A stretch of DNA of 64,000 nucleotides from Petaurus breviceps papuanus (GCA_028583685.1 JAMXIF010000015.1:58958956-59022955), one strand, 5' to 3'; numbered from the stretch's first letter, positions 12,901 to 21,882 are shown. The notes: a model not told the origin generated them from the sequence alone. Numbers and translations: made by a program.

Positions 12901-15900
12901 CAGAGACATGAATACCATCCCTCAGTATGCAGAAACGCTTTGTCCCAGTTTCCCAGACATGACTTCAGATCCTGATAAAAGCAAGGGTGAGTTGCATGGT
13001 CATCACTCTTCAGGTGTTTAAACAGACAATAGCCATTGTAGGCTACGGTAGGTAAGAGAGTGACGTGGGTGGCAGGTATAGACTGAGATGGAGGTGGAAG
13101 CATGCTTGGGGCATGCCCACAGTGGTACTGATGCTTGAGTTCAGATGGAAGAGCAAAGAAAGGACCCTAGAATGCTTTAATGGCAGCATCTAGGGATTGA
13201 TGGAGTCAGGCAGGATAACCTAGTGTCCTTTACAGAGTTTCTTTGTGTTGAAGGATTCCAACTTCTGCTTGTACCTGCCCTTGTTTGTCAGTTTTATGTT
13301 TCTACCAGGAGCAGTCTTGCTAAGCTCCCCTCCCTGTAGCCTGGCTCTGTGTACAGCTAAAGCTTTGGTACTTGACGACAGGTGGCATCTAGCAGTACCC
13401 ACACTGCTTTTTTAAGGGTGGCACTGAATTTACCTTCCGTTCCTTGATCACATTGGCCTCTCCAGATCTGAGATAAAAAGGGAAAGGTGGTTGGAAAGAG
13501 AGTGGGGTGGACAATGTCAGGGTTAGGGATGATGTCAAAGGCACACTTTCTGCCCTCACCCACTTCCCTGTTCTCTGAACCATCATTCCTCCATGTGTTC
13601 TCAGCATCAGAGGAAGAGGTAGCAGCTGGAATTAATACCTAGACACATCTCCCTCAGAAGCATAGCAGGAACATTTCCAGCCCCAGAGTGGTTGTGCTAA
13701 AATCACTTGTAAGCTAAGATTATTGTTCGTGATCCTGCAGCTTACTCATGTGATGCCCTGTTTGGGTGGGAAGGAGAACAGTAGCTCTACTCATAGGTGA
13801 TCTGCAGAGAATAGAGCAAGGGTAGTATTATAAGGAGCCTCTAATTCATAATAATTTTTCTTCTCCTTGCATCCTTTTTTAATCCTTCAAAAATTCCTCT
13901 TCCTCTTCCCCTTCCTTTTTCTTGGTTTTCTTCTCTCCAGTTTGTTTTGCCCCTGCACAGCCCCACTGAATGCCTTACCTTGGGCAAATCACGTAACCTC
14001 TTTGCCCTCATCTCTGCATAAATTTGGATACTTGAGGGATTTGTCATTTTGTCCTTGTGCACACTGCATTCCCTCACATCAGTGACAACTTCTCTGTAGC
14101 TTGATGGGTAGTCTTCAGATGTGGCTGTGGATGCAGCCACTTGGTTAGTAACCTCTCCAGAGGCTAAAGCCAGGCTGATCCACGGGTGGCTTTCCTTGAA
14201 TCTAAGGCTTACTTCAAGCCTTTATGGGTGTAGGACCTATCGGGGCTCATCCTAAATGGGCAGTGTCATCTTAGAACCCAGGAGTCACCTGTGTACAAGG
14301 AGGAGTCATCAGAGGAGGACCATGGTGGTGGAATATACCTCCAGGAATGACACAGGGCAGGAAGTACAGAAAGGTTTAGAGAAGAGAAAGTCAAGTGTGG
14401 AAAACACTGAGTGGATGAGGCAGGTGTGAATGAATGGAGAAGGAGAGAATGCTGGTATCTTCATAGGTTATGTTTTTCTCCTTTAGGTCTTTATCCCCCC
14501 GATGATTTGTGGGCAGGCCAGCCGGTATGTTTAACAAACAGCTTAAACTACAATCTTGAGAACAGTATGCCTTGCATGATCCAGGAACCCCCTCCTGTTC
14601 AGAACAGGTAAATTTTTTCCTCTACATAATTGTGATATAATGTTAATTTTTATGACTATTCATTATGAATACTCATTCACACACATACGCACACACACAC
14701 GTGCATGCATGCACACATACTAAGTCTTTTATTTATTTGCATCCCTGACCAAAAAAATAAAATTTTTTGTGAATCAGATGTCACTCAGGCATCTCTCTTC
14801 TGTATGACTTTTTAAGAGTAATGTTTGCAGATAGTAAAGACAAAGACTGAAGGAAACCAGGAAGGGAAATGACTAGGCCAGTATGAGCTAAAATGCGTGA
14901 TAACTGACATCAGTTTCCAAAAGGCTTAAAAGAAAAACAATAACAACAGATGATTAAGTATTGAATAATTCATTGTCAAGCAAGACTTAGGTACTGGAAT
15001 GACTACTTGATTATAATAATGTCAGGATGTATGGATGGAAAGGATTGGTTTTCCTATAGGAACCTATAGAACCAGAGAGATGGATTGCCTTGTGCATTTT
15101 GTTGAATTACAAGAACCATATGGATAACTTTTTGTTTCCAGAATTTTATGATTGCATACAAGTGTTTTGCTCATCATGGTTTGTAACATTTATCAGAGTT
15201 TACTTACTAAGAAGGTTCTTTTACTGTCATGATTTCCCTGAGAGGAATGGTGGCCTGATTCTTTGAAGGAAATCTGGAAGCCCAAATAGTACTGGAATTG
15301 TTTATGAAGCCAAGGTCCTGAATTGAGTTCCTATATGGAATTAGGTTGGCGACTACCAACGTATATGAAGACGAATGCGTGCCTAACCTAAGACATTAGG
15401 GTGTGTAGATGTATGATATATGTCAAAAGATTCACCAAGATAGGTGGAATTAGTCTGAAAATCCATTACTTCCATGTCAAAAACAGCTTAATGTGCCCAG
15501 TCAATGATGGTCATCTTTCTCATCATGGCCAGTGTGGTATTATCATGATACATTGCTGAGAAGCCCTTGGATTTGCCCAATCCCATTCAATTAACTATGT
15601 TTCTAATTCTGTGACTTAAGGAACTCAATCTGGCTTTTTTAAGAATAAGAACTAGTGGAGAAAACAAGATATAATCCATTTGTAAGGACTGTTCATGGTA
15701 TGTTGTGGAATGGAGTTGTTTAAAATCTCAAGACTTTGGAAAGATAGTCTTTTAACATTTATTCATGTTTAATATTCCCATTAAAATGGTTTCATCTTCC
15801 CTTACTTGATGTCTGGCTGTCGTGTTTCTGAAACTAGGTGCCTTCTCTTTTGTCACAGTTTCATTGACTGGAATACAACTTGTGAAGGCCAGTTTTCCAA

Positions 15901-18900
15901 TGTGTATTGCCCGCTAGAAGTGAACGATTACAACAGCTTTCCAGAAGGTAAAAACGGTGGAACTAATATAGAGAAGTTGGCCAGGATCTAGATCAGATCT
16001 AGATCAGGGTCTAGAACAGGGATTCTTAGTCTTCTTTTGTGTCATGGATCTTTTTGGTAGTTTAGTGAAGCCTGAACCCTTTCTTAGAATAATGTGTTGG
16101 GGTTTTTTTAGTACATTAAACAGAGAGGATTACAAAGGAAACTAAAAGTTAGTGAAAATAAAGATGTATTTTTTTCCCATCCAAATTCATGGGTCTTCTG
16201 AAGTCTATCTACAAATCCCTAAGTGGGTCCATGGACCCCATGGTAAGAACTCTTGGTACAGAAGCATTTATTATCAGGTGACTGTCCCTCATAACAGTAA
16301 ACATGAAGAATGGTGCTGAGATATGCAATAATGTGCCATGAAGGTTAACCAAATCATGTATTACTATCATGAGTCTATGTGGTCTTCAAAAATTGAGGAA
16401 AAATTACCCCACCTACCTACCCCCAAAGACAAACAGAACCAACTTTGAGTGCTTAAAATACCCCTGAATTGTCTTCTCATTCCCAACTTGAAATGCAAAG
16501 AGTGCGTATCTGCTATTTAGGACAGTGATGATATAGAAGTAAAGAACACTCTATTTGGACCCAGAAAACTTGGGTTCAAATCCATTTCTGTACCTTATTG
16601 GCTATATAATCTTAGGGAAAAATCATTTAATCCCTCTGAATCTCAGTTTTCTTGTCTGTAAATTGTGAACGATAATTTGTTATTGTTCAGTCTTCAGTTA
16701 TATCTGACTCTTCATGGGGTCACCATGGACCTTACTGTTGTCCATGGGGTTTTCTTGACAAAAATACTGAAGTGTTTTGCCATTTCCTTCTCCAGTGGAT
16801 TAAGGCAAATAGAGGTTAAGTGACCTATGTCTGAGGCCACATTTGAACTCAGGCCTTCCTTACTCCAGGCCCAGCATTGTTATACACTGAGCCACCTAGC
16901 TGCCAGAACATCTCTACCCTGAATATACAAATTATTCTTACTGTCCAAGGGCCCCAACGGTTAACATTAGTACATCAATATCTTTTTCCTCCTAGGTAGT
17001 AAACAGTGTTATTCCAAAACCCAAGAGTGGTAACATGCTCATGATACTCTGCTCATTTGCTCAGCCTGGTTTGAAAAAAAAAACCAAAACAAAAACCTAA
17101 GTGTTTATTTAGAATGAAAGTTTCATGGTTATGTCTATTCTCTGTAGTATTATCTATGCTTGCTTCTAAGTTATAGAGTAATAAGGGCAATCTACTTTTT
17201 TTCCAGAGAGCAGTAATAATATAATGCCTTGCAATAAAGAAGGTTTTCTATTTTTACCTTTGTATCCTCAATACCTGCCATAATTGGTGTTTAGTAAATG
17301 CTTATCTAATTCAGTTCCTTTCAATTGATTTCCTTCTTTGAAAAGCTGCTCTCTTTTCTTTTTTCTTCATAGAAAACATGAATTACCACAGTGGCTTCCC
17401 CTGTCCTACAGAAGTTCCAAGCACAGCTTTCATCAGTCATAGCTCCCAGTCATCTTGGAGCACCCCACCCAATGTGCCTCCTGCCTGGGAACCTGCCAGC
17501 TATGTTAGCCCTTCTGTCAGTGATCCTGAGTTTACAGTGAGTTCTGATTATTTTTACCTTGTTAAATAAAGTACATTTTTTTTATTTTGTTAAATATTTC
17601 CTAATTACCTGTAAAAAAATTTTAATAGTAACTTAAAAAAATTTTGAGTTCAGAATTCTCTTCCTCCCTCTCATTCTTCCCTCCTCCAAGCAATTTGATA
17701 TCATTTATACATGTGAAGTAATGCAAAACATTTCCATAGTAGCCATGTTGCAAAAGAAAACACTTAAAAAAAAACAAAAGAAAAATAAAGTAAAAAAAAA
17801 AAAAGGCTTGCTTCAGTCCACATTCGGAGTTCATCAGTTTTCTCTCTGGAGGTAGATAGCATTTCTCATTCAGAGATCCTTTAGAATTGCCTTAGATCAC
17901 TGTCTTGATGAGAGTAGCTATGTCTTTCACAGTTGATCATCCTCACAGTATTGCTGTTATGGTGTACAATGTTGTTCTGGTTCTCGCTTTTTTTGGTATC
18001 AGTTTGTTTCTCCTGAAACATTCCACTAATCATTTCTTTTCTTTTTTTGCAAGTTTTTTCAAGTTTGCTTTTTTTTAATGCTTTATTAACTTCTGATTTA
18101 CATCATTCATTTCCACCACATTTTGCGTTACAAATTTTCTCCCCGTTTTTCCCCTACGCCCCAAAATAGCAGTCCCACAGAATATTCCCTCCTCCAATCT
18201 GCTCTCTCCCATATCTTCTCCCATACCCACTTCGACTTTTCCAGTGGATCTCTATGCCCCAGTGCCTGTATATCTTATTTCCCAATTACATGTAAAATAG
18301 TATATATATATATATATATATATTCACATTTATATGTAAATTTATATATATATATATATATATATACATATTTAAATATTTGATTTTAAAACTTTGAATT
18401 CCAGATTCATTCCCTTCCTCCCTTACACTCATCATTTCTTACAGCAAAATAGTATTCCATCATAATCTCATATCACAACTTGTCCAACCATTTGCCAATT
18501 GATGGGCACCCCACCATTTCCAATTCTTTGTCATCACAAAAGGAACTGCTATAAATATTTTTGTACATAGAGGTCCTTTTCCATTTTCTTTGATCTCTTT
18601 GGAATACAGATCTAGTAGTGGTATTGTTGGGTCAAAAGGCATAATTATTTTTTTTTCCTTTTAATCCCATATGGTGTTCTCATATCCATTCTGTCACCAT
18701 CCTTAACTTGTTCATTGTTCACCCTTTGTCTGTTAGTAGTTATGTTGGTTAGGTGCTCCAGTGACATAGAACTATTCTCCCTGATAAATTAACAGATGAT
18801 CCTCAAGAGTTGCTACAACCAAAAAACACCTTATCCCTCCAGGACCAACCTGATCTTGAGGCTTCTATACTTAGAGTAACTACACCCAACATCCCTGGAC

Positions 18901-21761
18901 CCCTACTTGAAGCTTTCCCATTTAATATCACCTGCTAGATTAAGTGCTTCCCTACTAGATCCCTCAAGAACTCCCAGTCCTCTCCATTCCAAGATGAGGA
19001 ATCATGTTAGGGAGAGGCACTAATGTGTCATGGAGTGAGCTTGGGTACTAGATTTGGAGTGGGAGGACCCAGGTTCGAATTTCACCTCTACTATTTCTAC
19101 TTTTTGTGACATTGAGCACTTTGCTGTAGCCCTCATTTTCCTCATGTGCAAAATGAGTAGGTTATGCTAAAGTCCATTCTATATCACCGACCAAAGCATT
19201 TGGGTGCCCTCAGTTAGTGGGCATCACCTTAATTTCCATTTCTTTGCTACTATAAAAAGAGCACCTATAATTATTTTTGAACATATGGGTTGTTTTCTTC
19301 TTTTTAAACCTCTTTGAGATATAATGCTAGCAGTAGTATTGCTGGGTCAAAAGAGTATGCCCTAATTAGTAACTCTGGGGGCATAGTTTCCAGTTGTTTT
19401 CCAGAATGTCTGAACTACTTCAAAGTTATACCAACAGCACATTAATGTACCTGCTATCCTACAGTCCCACCAGTATTTGTCATTTTTCTTTTCTTTTTTT
19501 TTTGGAGAGGGGAGAGGGCAACCTAATAAGTATAAGTAATCCTAGAGTTGTTCATTTACATTTATCTAATTGTAAGTGATTAGGAGAATTTTTTCAATTA
19601 GCTCTCATTAGCTTGGAAATGACCATTTATCAATGGTGCAGTGCCACTTACACTCATACATTTGAATTTTATATTTCTACTCAGTAAGTATTTAAGTACT
19701 TAATGAATGCCAGGCACTGTTCTAAGTGCTGGGGATACAAAAACAAACAAACAAAAAAGGCACACCAGATGTTGACATAGTGTTGGGGGAGACATTTCAG
19801 TAGCTATGTACATGCAAGATATATACAGAGTAGATGGAAGACTACCCAAGGTCATCTCAGAGGAAAGGCAGTAGCAGCTAGGGGCACCAGGAAAAAAAAA
19901 AAGGTCCCTAGCAGGACAGTAGGATTTGAGCTGAATTTTGAAGAAAGCCAGGGAAAGTCAAAAGGGTGAGAGGGGCATAACATTCCAGGCATGTTGGACA
20001 ACCAGAGCAAGGTTACAGAGATAGGAGATATGGAGTGCTGTTTGAAGAACAGCAAATAATCCATTGTAACTGGATTGTATGGAGAGAAGTCAAGTATCAC
20101 AGTATTAAAAATGTAGGAAGGAGACAGGTTTTAAAGAGATTTAAATGCCAAAAAGGTTATATTTGATTCCTGAGGTCATAGGGAGCCCCTGGAGCTCATT
20201 GAACAGAGTGAAAGGACATGATCAGAACCTTGCTTTAGAAAAATCCTCTTTGGAGCTGAGTGGAAGATGGATTGGGAAGAGACTTGGGGTGAGGAAACAG
20301 TTTAGAAGGCTTAGAAGACTGTTGTGGAAGTCCAGGTGGGAGAGAGCAATGAGAACCTGAACTAAGGTGTAGGCGGCTATAAAAAGAGAGAAAGGGGAAT
20401 GGGTGAAAGACTGTGAAGGTAGAAACAATTTTTGGCAACAGATTGTGTGTGGGGGATGTGAGAGAGAGGGGAGCCGAGGATAACAATGAGATTGCAAATC
20501 TGTGACGGGAAGATTCTTAATAATAGGGAAGTTAAGAAGAGGAAGGAGGGTTTAACAGAATTGAGTTTTGTTTTAGACATGATGAGTTTGAGATGGGAGA
20601 TCCATTTTGAAATGTCCAAGAGATATTTGGTGTTGAGGGGGTTTGGAACACAAGAGAGAAAGTAGTAAAGAGATCTGAGAGTAGAGTTTATCATTTAACA
20701 CATAGGAGCTAATGAGATCATCAGGAGAGGTAGTGTAGAAGGATAATGGTCCAGAACAGAGACTCAAGCAGTTCCCAAGGTTATCTACTGCTGGATGGAC
20801 TGTGAGAGAGTTAATCTTTCCACCTCCTGGGGTACCTTCTCCCCCTCCCCAACCTTTCAAATCCCTTTTTTGTATATATTATTTTCTCCCATTAGGATGT
20901 GATGAGAGAAAATGCCTAGAGGATAAGAAATGTCTTTTTTTCTTGTATTTGTATTAACAGTTTTTAGCACACAAAAAATGCTTAATAAATGCTTATTGCC
21001 TGCTATATCCCTACTGCAACAACTGGAAAGAATGGAAAGGACTGACTAGAATAAAAACTAGGATAGCTAGATCTCATATTAAGGATATTTGTTGACATTC
21101 ATAGAGACTGTTTCAGTCCTTGTAAATAATGACCCAAATTGTCAGCTGATCAAGTTAAACCGCTGGTTTTAAAGTTCTTTATTCTTGACTTTCCCCTTTA
21201 AAGCCTTCCATATTTTAAAAAAATGAAAAGAAAAGAAAAGCTAATCCCTTTGGGCCAGTAACCTACCTCTCTACTGCCCTGGGAAGGATAAAGGTATACC
21301 AGGAGAGTCAGACAAGCAAGATTCGCTGGAGGATGGCATCCTTTGGCAATTTTAAGGGACTATTTTGTTTAGTCAGTTTGTCTAGAAATGGGTTTCGTTC
21401 TGTCCATGTGACTCAAGTAGATAACCGTGATTGTTTTTAAGTGCACTGGCTCTTCAGTAATGGTTCTTGTCTTCAATTCCAGCCCTACCTCTCAAGCACC
21501 AGAAGCTTATCCCCAATGTCTGGACTTTTTGGTTCCATCTGGGCCCCACAAAATGATGTGTACGAAAGCTGCTGTTCCATCAATCCCACCACCCAGCATT
21601 CCACTCACATGGAAAACCCAGCAGTGATGTGTAAACAAGAATATTACCCAAGGTTTAACCCTTTCCGTGCCTATATGAACCTGGACATATGGACTACCAC
21701 ACCAAACAGGAACACAAACTTCCCGCTTTCTAGGGACTCAGGTTACTGTGGGAACGTGTGA
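484..21761 (+). CDS. TMEM131L: TMEM131L C-terminal part, nine coding exons
   Basis: The coding exons are 484-602, 4046-4203, 5707-5892, 8368-8446, 12901-12986, 14487-14607, 15859-15947, 17373-17536 and 21483-21761. They sum to 1281 nt, which is 426 codons plus a stop. Every junction has AG/GT borders and a matching phase, so the reading frame stays open throughout. I recognise the protein from memory as TMEM131L (KIAA0922), a large single-pass membrane protein related to the collagen-secretion factor TMEM131 and linked to thymocyte Wnt signalling. This part is the cytosolic tail: a basic Lys-rich start, a Ser/Gly-rich stretch at about residues 105-135 (key motif [15 protein letters not shown]), then low-complexity Ser/Pro/Asn sequence. 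It ends in a conserved block with [28 protein letters not shown] and a terminal CGNV. No membrane segment falls in the window. The exons upstream of 484 are missing because the window begins inside the gene. Confidence 0.86.
895..943. repeat. (AC)n microsatellite
   Basis: This is a dinucleotide run with a single ATGC interruption. Confidence 0.97.
1225..1420 (+). mobile_element. MIR-type SINE
   Basis: It carries the CORE GGCTGTGTGACCCTGGGCAA. It is old and its ends are indistinct. Confidence 0.65.
1440..2300 (+). other. TMEM131L intron, unassigned
   Basis: There is no exon-like open block with splice sites and no repeat I can name. Confidence 0.5.
2318..2456. repeat. Pyrimidine-rich (CTCTGT)n tract
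   Basis: CT/TC-rich simple repeat. The open frames across it are low-complexity artefacts. Confidence 0.9.
2551..2800 (+). mobile_element. MAR1-type CORE-SINE, near full length
   Basis: The head GGGCAACTGGGTGGTGTAG, CORE GCTGTGTGACCCTAGACAAG and 3' end CAACTGAAACAATGGACAAC are all present. Flanks AACCTAAA on both sides look like the duplication. Confidence 0.8.
2830..3092 (-). mobile_element. THER1/MIR-type SINE
   Basis: The antisense copy has GGCAGGCACTGTGCTAAGTG, GATGAGGAAACTGAGG and CAGGGTCACACAGCTACCAA. Confidence 0.75.
3118..3296 (+). mobile_element. MIR-type SINE
   Basis: CAAGTCACTTTACATCTCAT and AAAATGAGAGAACTGGACCT mark the CORE and 3' part. Confidence 0.6.
3412..3625. mobile_element. 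Diverged hAT-type MITE, same family as 16,017
   Basis: It shares internal blocks with 16,017-16,255: a GACCCTGGACCCC motif, AGGGTTACAATAGGAA and TTCATGGATCTC. The terminal repeats are too decayed to set its edges. Confidence 0.4.
3640..3990. repeat. AT-rich (CATATA)n-like tract
   Basis: About 350 bp of alternating TA, CA and TG steps. It ends 55 bp before exon B. Confidence 0.8.
4046..4203 (+). CDS. TMEM131L: TMEM131L exon B, no internal ATG
   Basis: The acceptor is TTGCCCTAG and the donor CAG/GTACGT. The exon is 158 nt: one base completing the codon from 602, then 52 open codons, then one base. Translation starts [15 protein letters not shown] and ends [14 protein letters not shown]. The exon has no in-frame methionine, so a start-codon-based ORF search does not see it. 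Without it exon A (ends with 2 nt) and exon C (begins with 2 nt) could not be joined in frame. With it both junctions fit, which is strong internal support. It codes for variable, Glu/Thr-rich tail sequence. Confidence 0.75.
4204..5319 (+). other. TMEM131L intron between exons B and C
   Basis: It holds the N gap and otherwise unassigned sequence. Minus-strand open frames of 115 and 152 codons here have no recognisable product. One of them only continues across exon B in antisense. Confidence 0.5.
4438..4447. other. Assembly gap, 10 N
   Basis: Ten undetermined bases lie in the intron between exons B and C. The size of the real gap is unknown. No coding phase depends on it. Confidence 0.99.
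5320..5440 (+). mobile_element. MIR-type SINE 3' part
   Basis: GGGCCTCAGTTTCTTCACCA and ATGGGATTGGATTAGATGCT mark the MIR 3' half. Confidence 0.6.
5707..5892 (+). CDS. TMEM131L: TMEM131L exon C, Ser/Gly-rich region
   Basis: The acceptor is TTTCCTCCAG and the donor CCC/GTGAGT. The exon encodes a basic lead-in ([11 protein letters not shown]) followed by the Ser/Gly/Trp low-complexity signature [18 protein letters not shown] and then RGSWGSWSS. This signature is what first identified the gene to me as a TMEM131-family member. It lies at about residues 105-135 of the 426-residue tail seen here. The exon is noticeably more GC-rich than its introns. It ends HFLPS plus one base, in phase with the next exon. 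Confidence 0.88.
6359..6652 (+). mobile_element. THER/MIR-type SINE
   Basis: The plus copy has GACCTTGGGCAAGTCACTTA and a long 3' end through GTACTTGCATATTAC. Confidence 0.72.
6800..6962 (+). mobile_element. MIR-type SINE
   Basis: GCCTCAGCTCGTGGGATTAG follows a weak CORE. Confidence 0.55.
7530..7728 (-). mobile_element. MIR-type SINE, old
   Basis: CAGTTTTACAGAGGAGACAT and CTACCAAGTGTCAGACAGAC are the visible marks. Confidence 0.5.
8103..8362 (-). mobile_element. L1 3' fragment abutting exon D acceptor
   Basis: Antisense L1 features are GTTCTAGTTCTGCTCACTTC, then a diverged AGCCACACCCCATGGGGGGC, then AATATTTTTGTGCATATGAA. The L1 similarity continues by eye into the polypyrimidine tract of exon 8368-8446. 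Confidence 0.6.
8368..8446 (+). CDS. TMEM131L: TMEM131L exon D
   Basis: The acceptor is TTTGTTCTCAG and the donor CCCCAG/GTAAGT. The exon is 79 nt (2 + 25 codons + 2) and encodes [20 protein letters not shown] then NICNP. Its upstream 250 bp read as an antisense L1 3' end. The polypyrimidine tract itself aligns by eye with that L1, so the 3' splice site seems to have been rebuilt from transposon sequence. The exon itself is not L1-like. Confidence 0.88.
8614..8762. repeat. (TG/CA)n mixed microsatellite
   Basis: Alternating TG and CA steps with ATG/CAT interruptions. The short frames in it are artefacts. Confidence 0.9.
8780..9275 (+). mobile_element. L2 3' end with TG/CA microsatellite
   Basis: The first half resembles the distal L2 body (GGAATCTTTTTCTGATCCCC). 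The end has GTAAGCCCCTTGACAGTAGA and a GTTGACTGATTG tail. A CATACA-type simple repeat has expanded inside it. Confidence 0.6.
8970..9166. repeat. (CT)n then (CATACA)n microsatellite
   Basis: A simple repeat inside the L2 3' end at 8,780-9,275. Confidence 0.88.
9354..10200 (-). mobile_element. Old L2-like repeat, antisense
   Basis: It begins ACCTGCTGTGTACCAGGTAC and continues through TCAGGAAGCTTGCACTTTTA. It belongs to the long family also seen at 11,960, 19,676 and 53,830. The family assignment is from memory. Confidence 0.45.
10230..10450 (-). mobile_element. MIR-type SINE
   Basis: CCGTTTTATAGATATGAGG and GAAACTGAGGCAGAG are the antisense CORE-side marks. Confidence 0.6.
10830..11090 (-). 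mobile_element. THER1/MIR-type SINE
   Basis: The antisense copy has AACAACCCTGGGAGGAAG and ACAGATGAGGAAACTGAGGC. Confidence 0.75.
11117..11376 (-). mobile_element. MAR1-type CORE-SINE
   Basis: The minus-strand copy runs from TTGTTGTTTATTACT to GAGCACCTAGCTACC, with GGGGTTTTCTTGGCAAAGAT and CCCAGGGTCACACAGCTAGT. Confidence 0.8.
11960..12440 (-). mobile_element. Old L2-like repeat, antisense
   Basis: Marks are GTACCTACCATGTGCCAGGC, TCCCTGCCCTCAAGGGGCTT and GGGAGTAAGGTGTAAGAAGG. Confidence 0.48.
12540..12745 (+). mobile_element. MIR-type SINE
   Basis: CATCAGCAAATCACTCAAGT and CCCAGGGTTGTTGTGAGGGT mark this copy. Confidence 0.6.
12745..12878 (-). mobile_element. L1 3' fragment near exon E acceptor
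   Basis: Antisense L1 marks are TTCATCATTTGTTACTGCTC, AGTAGTATTCCATTCTATTC and TTCAGCCATTCCCC. The fragment ends about 22 bp before the acceptor of exon 12901. Confidence 0.6.
12901..12986 (+). CDS. TMEM131L: TMEM131L exon E
   Basis: The acceptor is CCCACTTTCTCAG and the donor AAGG/GTGAGT. The 86-nt exon (1 + 28 codons + 1) encodes [20 protein letters not shown] and then TSDPDKSK. An antisense L1 fragment ends about 20-25 bp before the acceptor. CAG is repeated at the junction, so a NAGNAG-type shift of one codon is possible. Both choices keep the frame. Confidence 0.84.
12987..14486 (+). other. TMEM131L intron E-F
   Basis: Apart from a MIR fragment at 13,940-14,045 and a CT-rich tract at 13,855-13,940, nothing recognisable is seen. 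Confidence 0.45.
13940..14045 (+). mobile_element. MIR-type SINE fragment
   Basis: ACCTTGGGCAAATCACGTAA is the CORE. Confidence 0.55.
14487..14607 (+). CDS. TMEM131L: TMEM131L exon F
   Basis: The acceptor is TTTCTCCTTTAG and the donor AACAG/GTAAAT. The 121-nt exon (2 + 39 codons + 2) encodes [17 protein letters not shown] followed by an Asn-rich part and [13 protein letters not shown]. Phases fit both neighbours. No domain is visible, and the sequence is typical of a disordered cytosolic tail. Confidence 0.88.
14672..14722. repeat. (AC)n/(GCATGC) microsatellite
   Basis: CACACACATACGCACACACA followed by GTGCATGCATGC. It lies 70 bp after the exon F donor. Confidence 0.85.
14723..15858 (+). 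other. TMEM131L intron F-G, repeat-poor
   Basis: About 1.1 kb lacks any recognised SINE, LINE or exon. This is unusual for this window. Confidence 0.45.
15859..15947 (+). CDS. TMEM131L: TMEM131L exon G
   Basis: The acceptor is TTTTGTCACAG and the donor CCAGAAG/GTAAAA. The 89-nt exon (1 + 29 codons + 1) encodes [20 protein letters not shown] and then [10 protein letters not shown]. An alternative upstream AG at about 15,838 would add seven codons in another phase and would break the join to exon F, so the later AG is preferred. Confidence 0.87.
16017..16255. mobile_element. hAT-type MITE with TIRs
   Basis: The element has inverted ends CAGGGATTCTTA and TAAGAACTCTTG and 8-bp flanks GTCTAGAA and GTACAGAA (6 of 8 identical), the duplication length of hAT transposons. 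There is no coding capacity. The interior (GGATTACAAAGGAAACTAA, then CCATGGACCCC near the end) resembles a diverged copy at 3,412. Confidence 0.6.
16520..16675 (+). mobile_element. MIR-type SINE
   Basis: AACTTGGGTTCAAATCCATT and CTCAGTTTTCTTGTCTGTAA are visible. Confidence 0.62.
16677..16904 (-). mobile_element. MAR1-type CORE-SINE
   Basis: The minus-strand copy runs TTGTTATTGTTCAGTC to CCACCTAGCTGCC and lacks part of the CORE. Confidence 0.78.
17373..17536 (+). CDS. TMEM131L: TMEM131L exon H
   Basis: The exon is preceded by a long pyrimidine tract (TTTTCTTTTTTCTTCATAG) and followed by donor ACA/GTGAGT. It is 164 nt and ends on a codon boundary. It encodes [16 protein letters not shown] and a Ser/Pro/Trp-rich run including [18 protein letters not shown]. 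An antisense L1 begins about 50 bp beyond the donor. Confidence 0.88.
17590..18055 (-). mobile_element. L1 3' UTR, minus strand
   Basis: The reverse complement of a marsupial L1 3' end has ATTTTGAGTTCAGAATTCTC and CAAAACATTTCCATAGTAGC. The same module recurs at 33,105 and 36,675. It lies just after TMEM131L exon H. Confidence 0.65.
18056..18645 (-). mobile_element. L1 3' region, minus strand, with (TA)n
   Basis: The start (ATGCTTTATTAACTTCTG) matches the 39,189 element. The later part has GCCAATTGATGGGCACCCC. It contains TA microsatellites at 18,300-18,368. Confidence 0.65.
18300..18368. repeat. Two (TA)n runs
   Basis: TA repeats at 18,300-18,322 and 18,343-18,366, inside an L1. Confidence 0.95.
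19013..19190 (+). mobile_element. MIR-type SINE
   Basis: GACCCAGGTTCGAATTTCAC and CATTTTCCTCATGTGCAAAA are visible. Confidence 0.6.
19190..19590 (-). mobile_element. L1 3' region, older, minus strand
   Basis: Diverged antisense L1 sequence includes GTATTGCTGGGTCAAAAGAG and CCACCAGTATTTGTCATTTT. Confidence 0.55.
19676..20800 (-). mobile_element. Old L2-like repeat, longest copy
   Basis: It starts AATGCCAGGCACTGTTCTAA and continues with GAGCTGAATTTTGAAGAAAG, CATAGGGAGCCCCTGGAGCT and GAGTTTTGTTTTAGACATGA. It is about 1.1 kb and its minus-strand open frames are not genes. Confidence 0.5.
20830..21003 (+). mobile_element. L2 3' end
   Basis: CAAAAAATGCTTAATAAATG and GCTTATTGCCTGC form the 3' tail. 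Confidence 0.5.
21483..21761 (+). CDS. TMEM131L: TMEM131L last coding exon
   Basis: The acceptor is CTTCAATTCCAG. The exon begins in phase 0 with [18 protein letters not shown] and continues [13 protein letters not shown]. It ends with [14 protein letters not shown] and SGYCGNV, followed by TGA at 21,759-21,761. This C-terminal block is the most strongly conserved part of TMEM131L as I remember it and fixes the identification. The 3' UTR follows without interruption. Confidence 0.92.
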   Translation, partial: PYLSSTRSLSPMSGLFGSIWAPQNDVYESCCSINPTTQHSTHMENPAVMCKQEYYPRFNPFRAYMNLDIWTTTPNRNTNFPLSRDSGYCGNV

Positions 21762-21876
21762 ATGAAATGTGGTTTTAACAATGTGAATAAAGATGCTTGT
21801 GTTTTGATTTCTAGAGTAAGCTGGTTGTTGAGATAGATGGCAGCATTGGTGAATATTTTGGCACTTTTATATGGAA

Positions 21877-21882
21877 AATAAA
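21877..21882 (+). promoter_or_regulatory. Proximal poly(A) signal AATAAA
   Basis: A canonical hexamer 116 nt after the TMEM131L stop is followed by a T-rich stretch. A second AATAAA lies at 21,786-21,791. Either could give a short 3' UTR. Confidence 0.45.
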
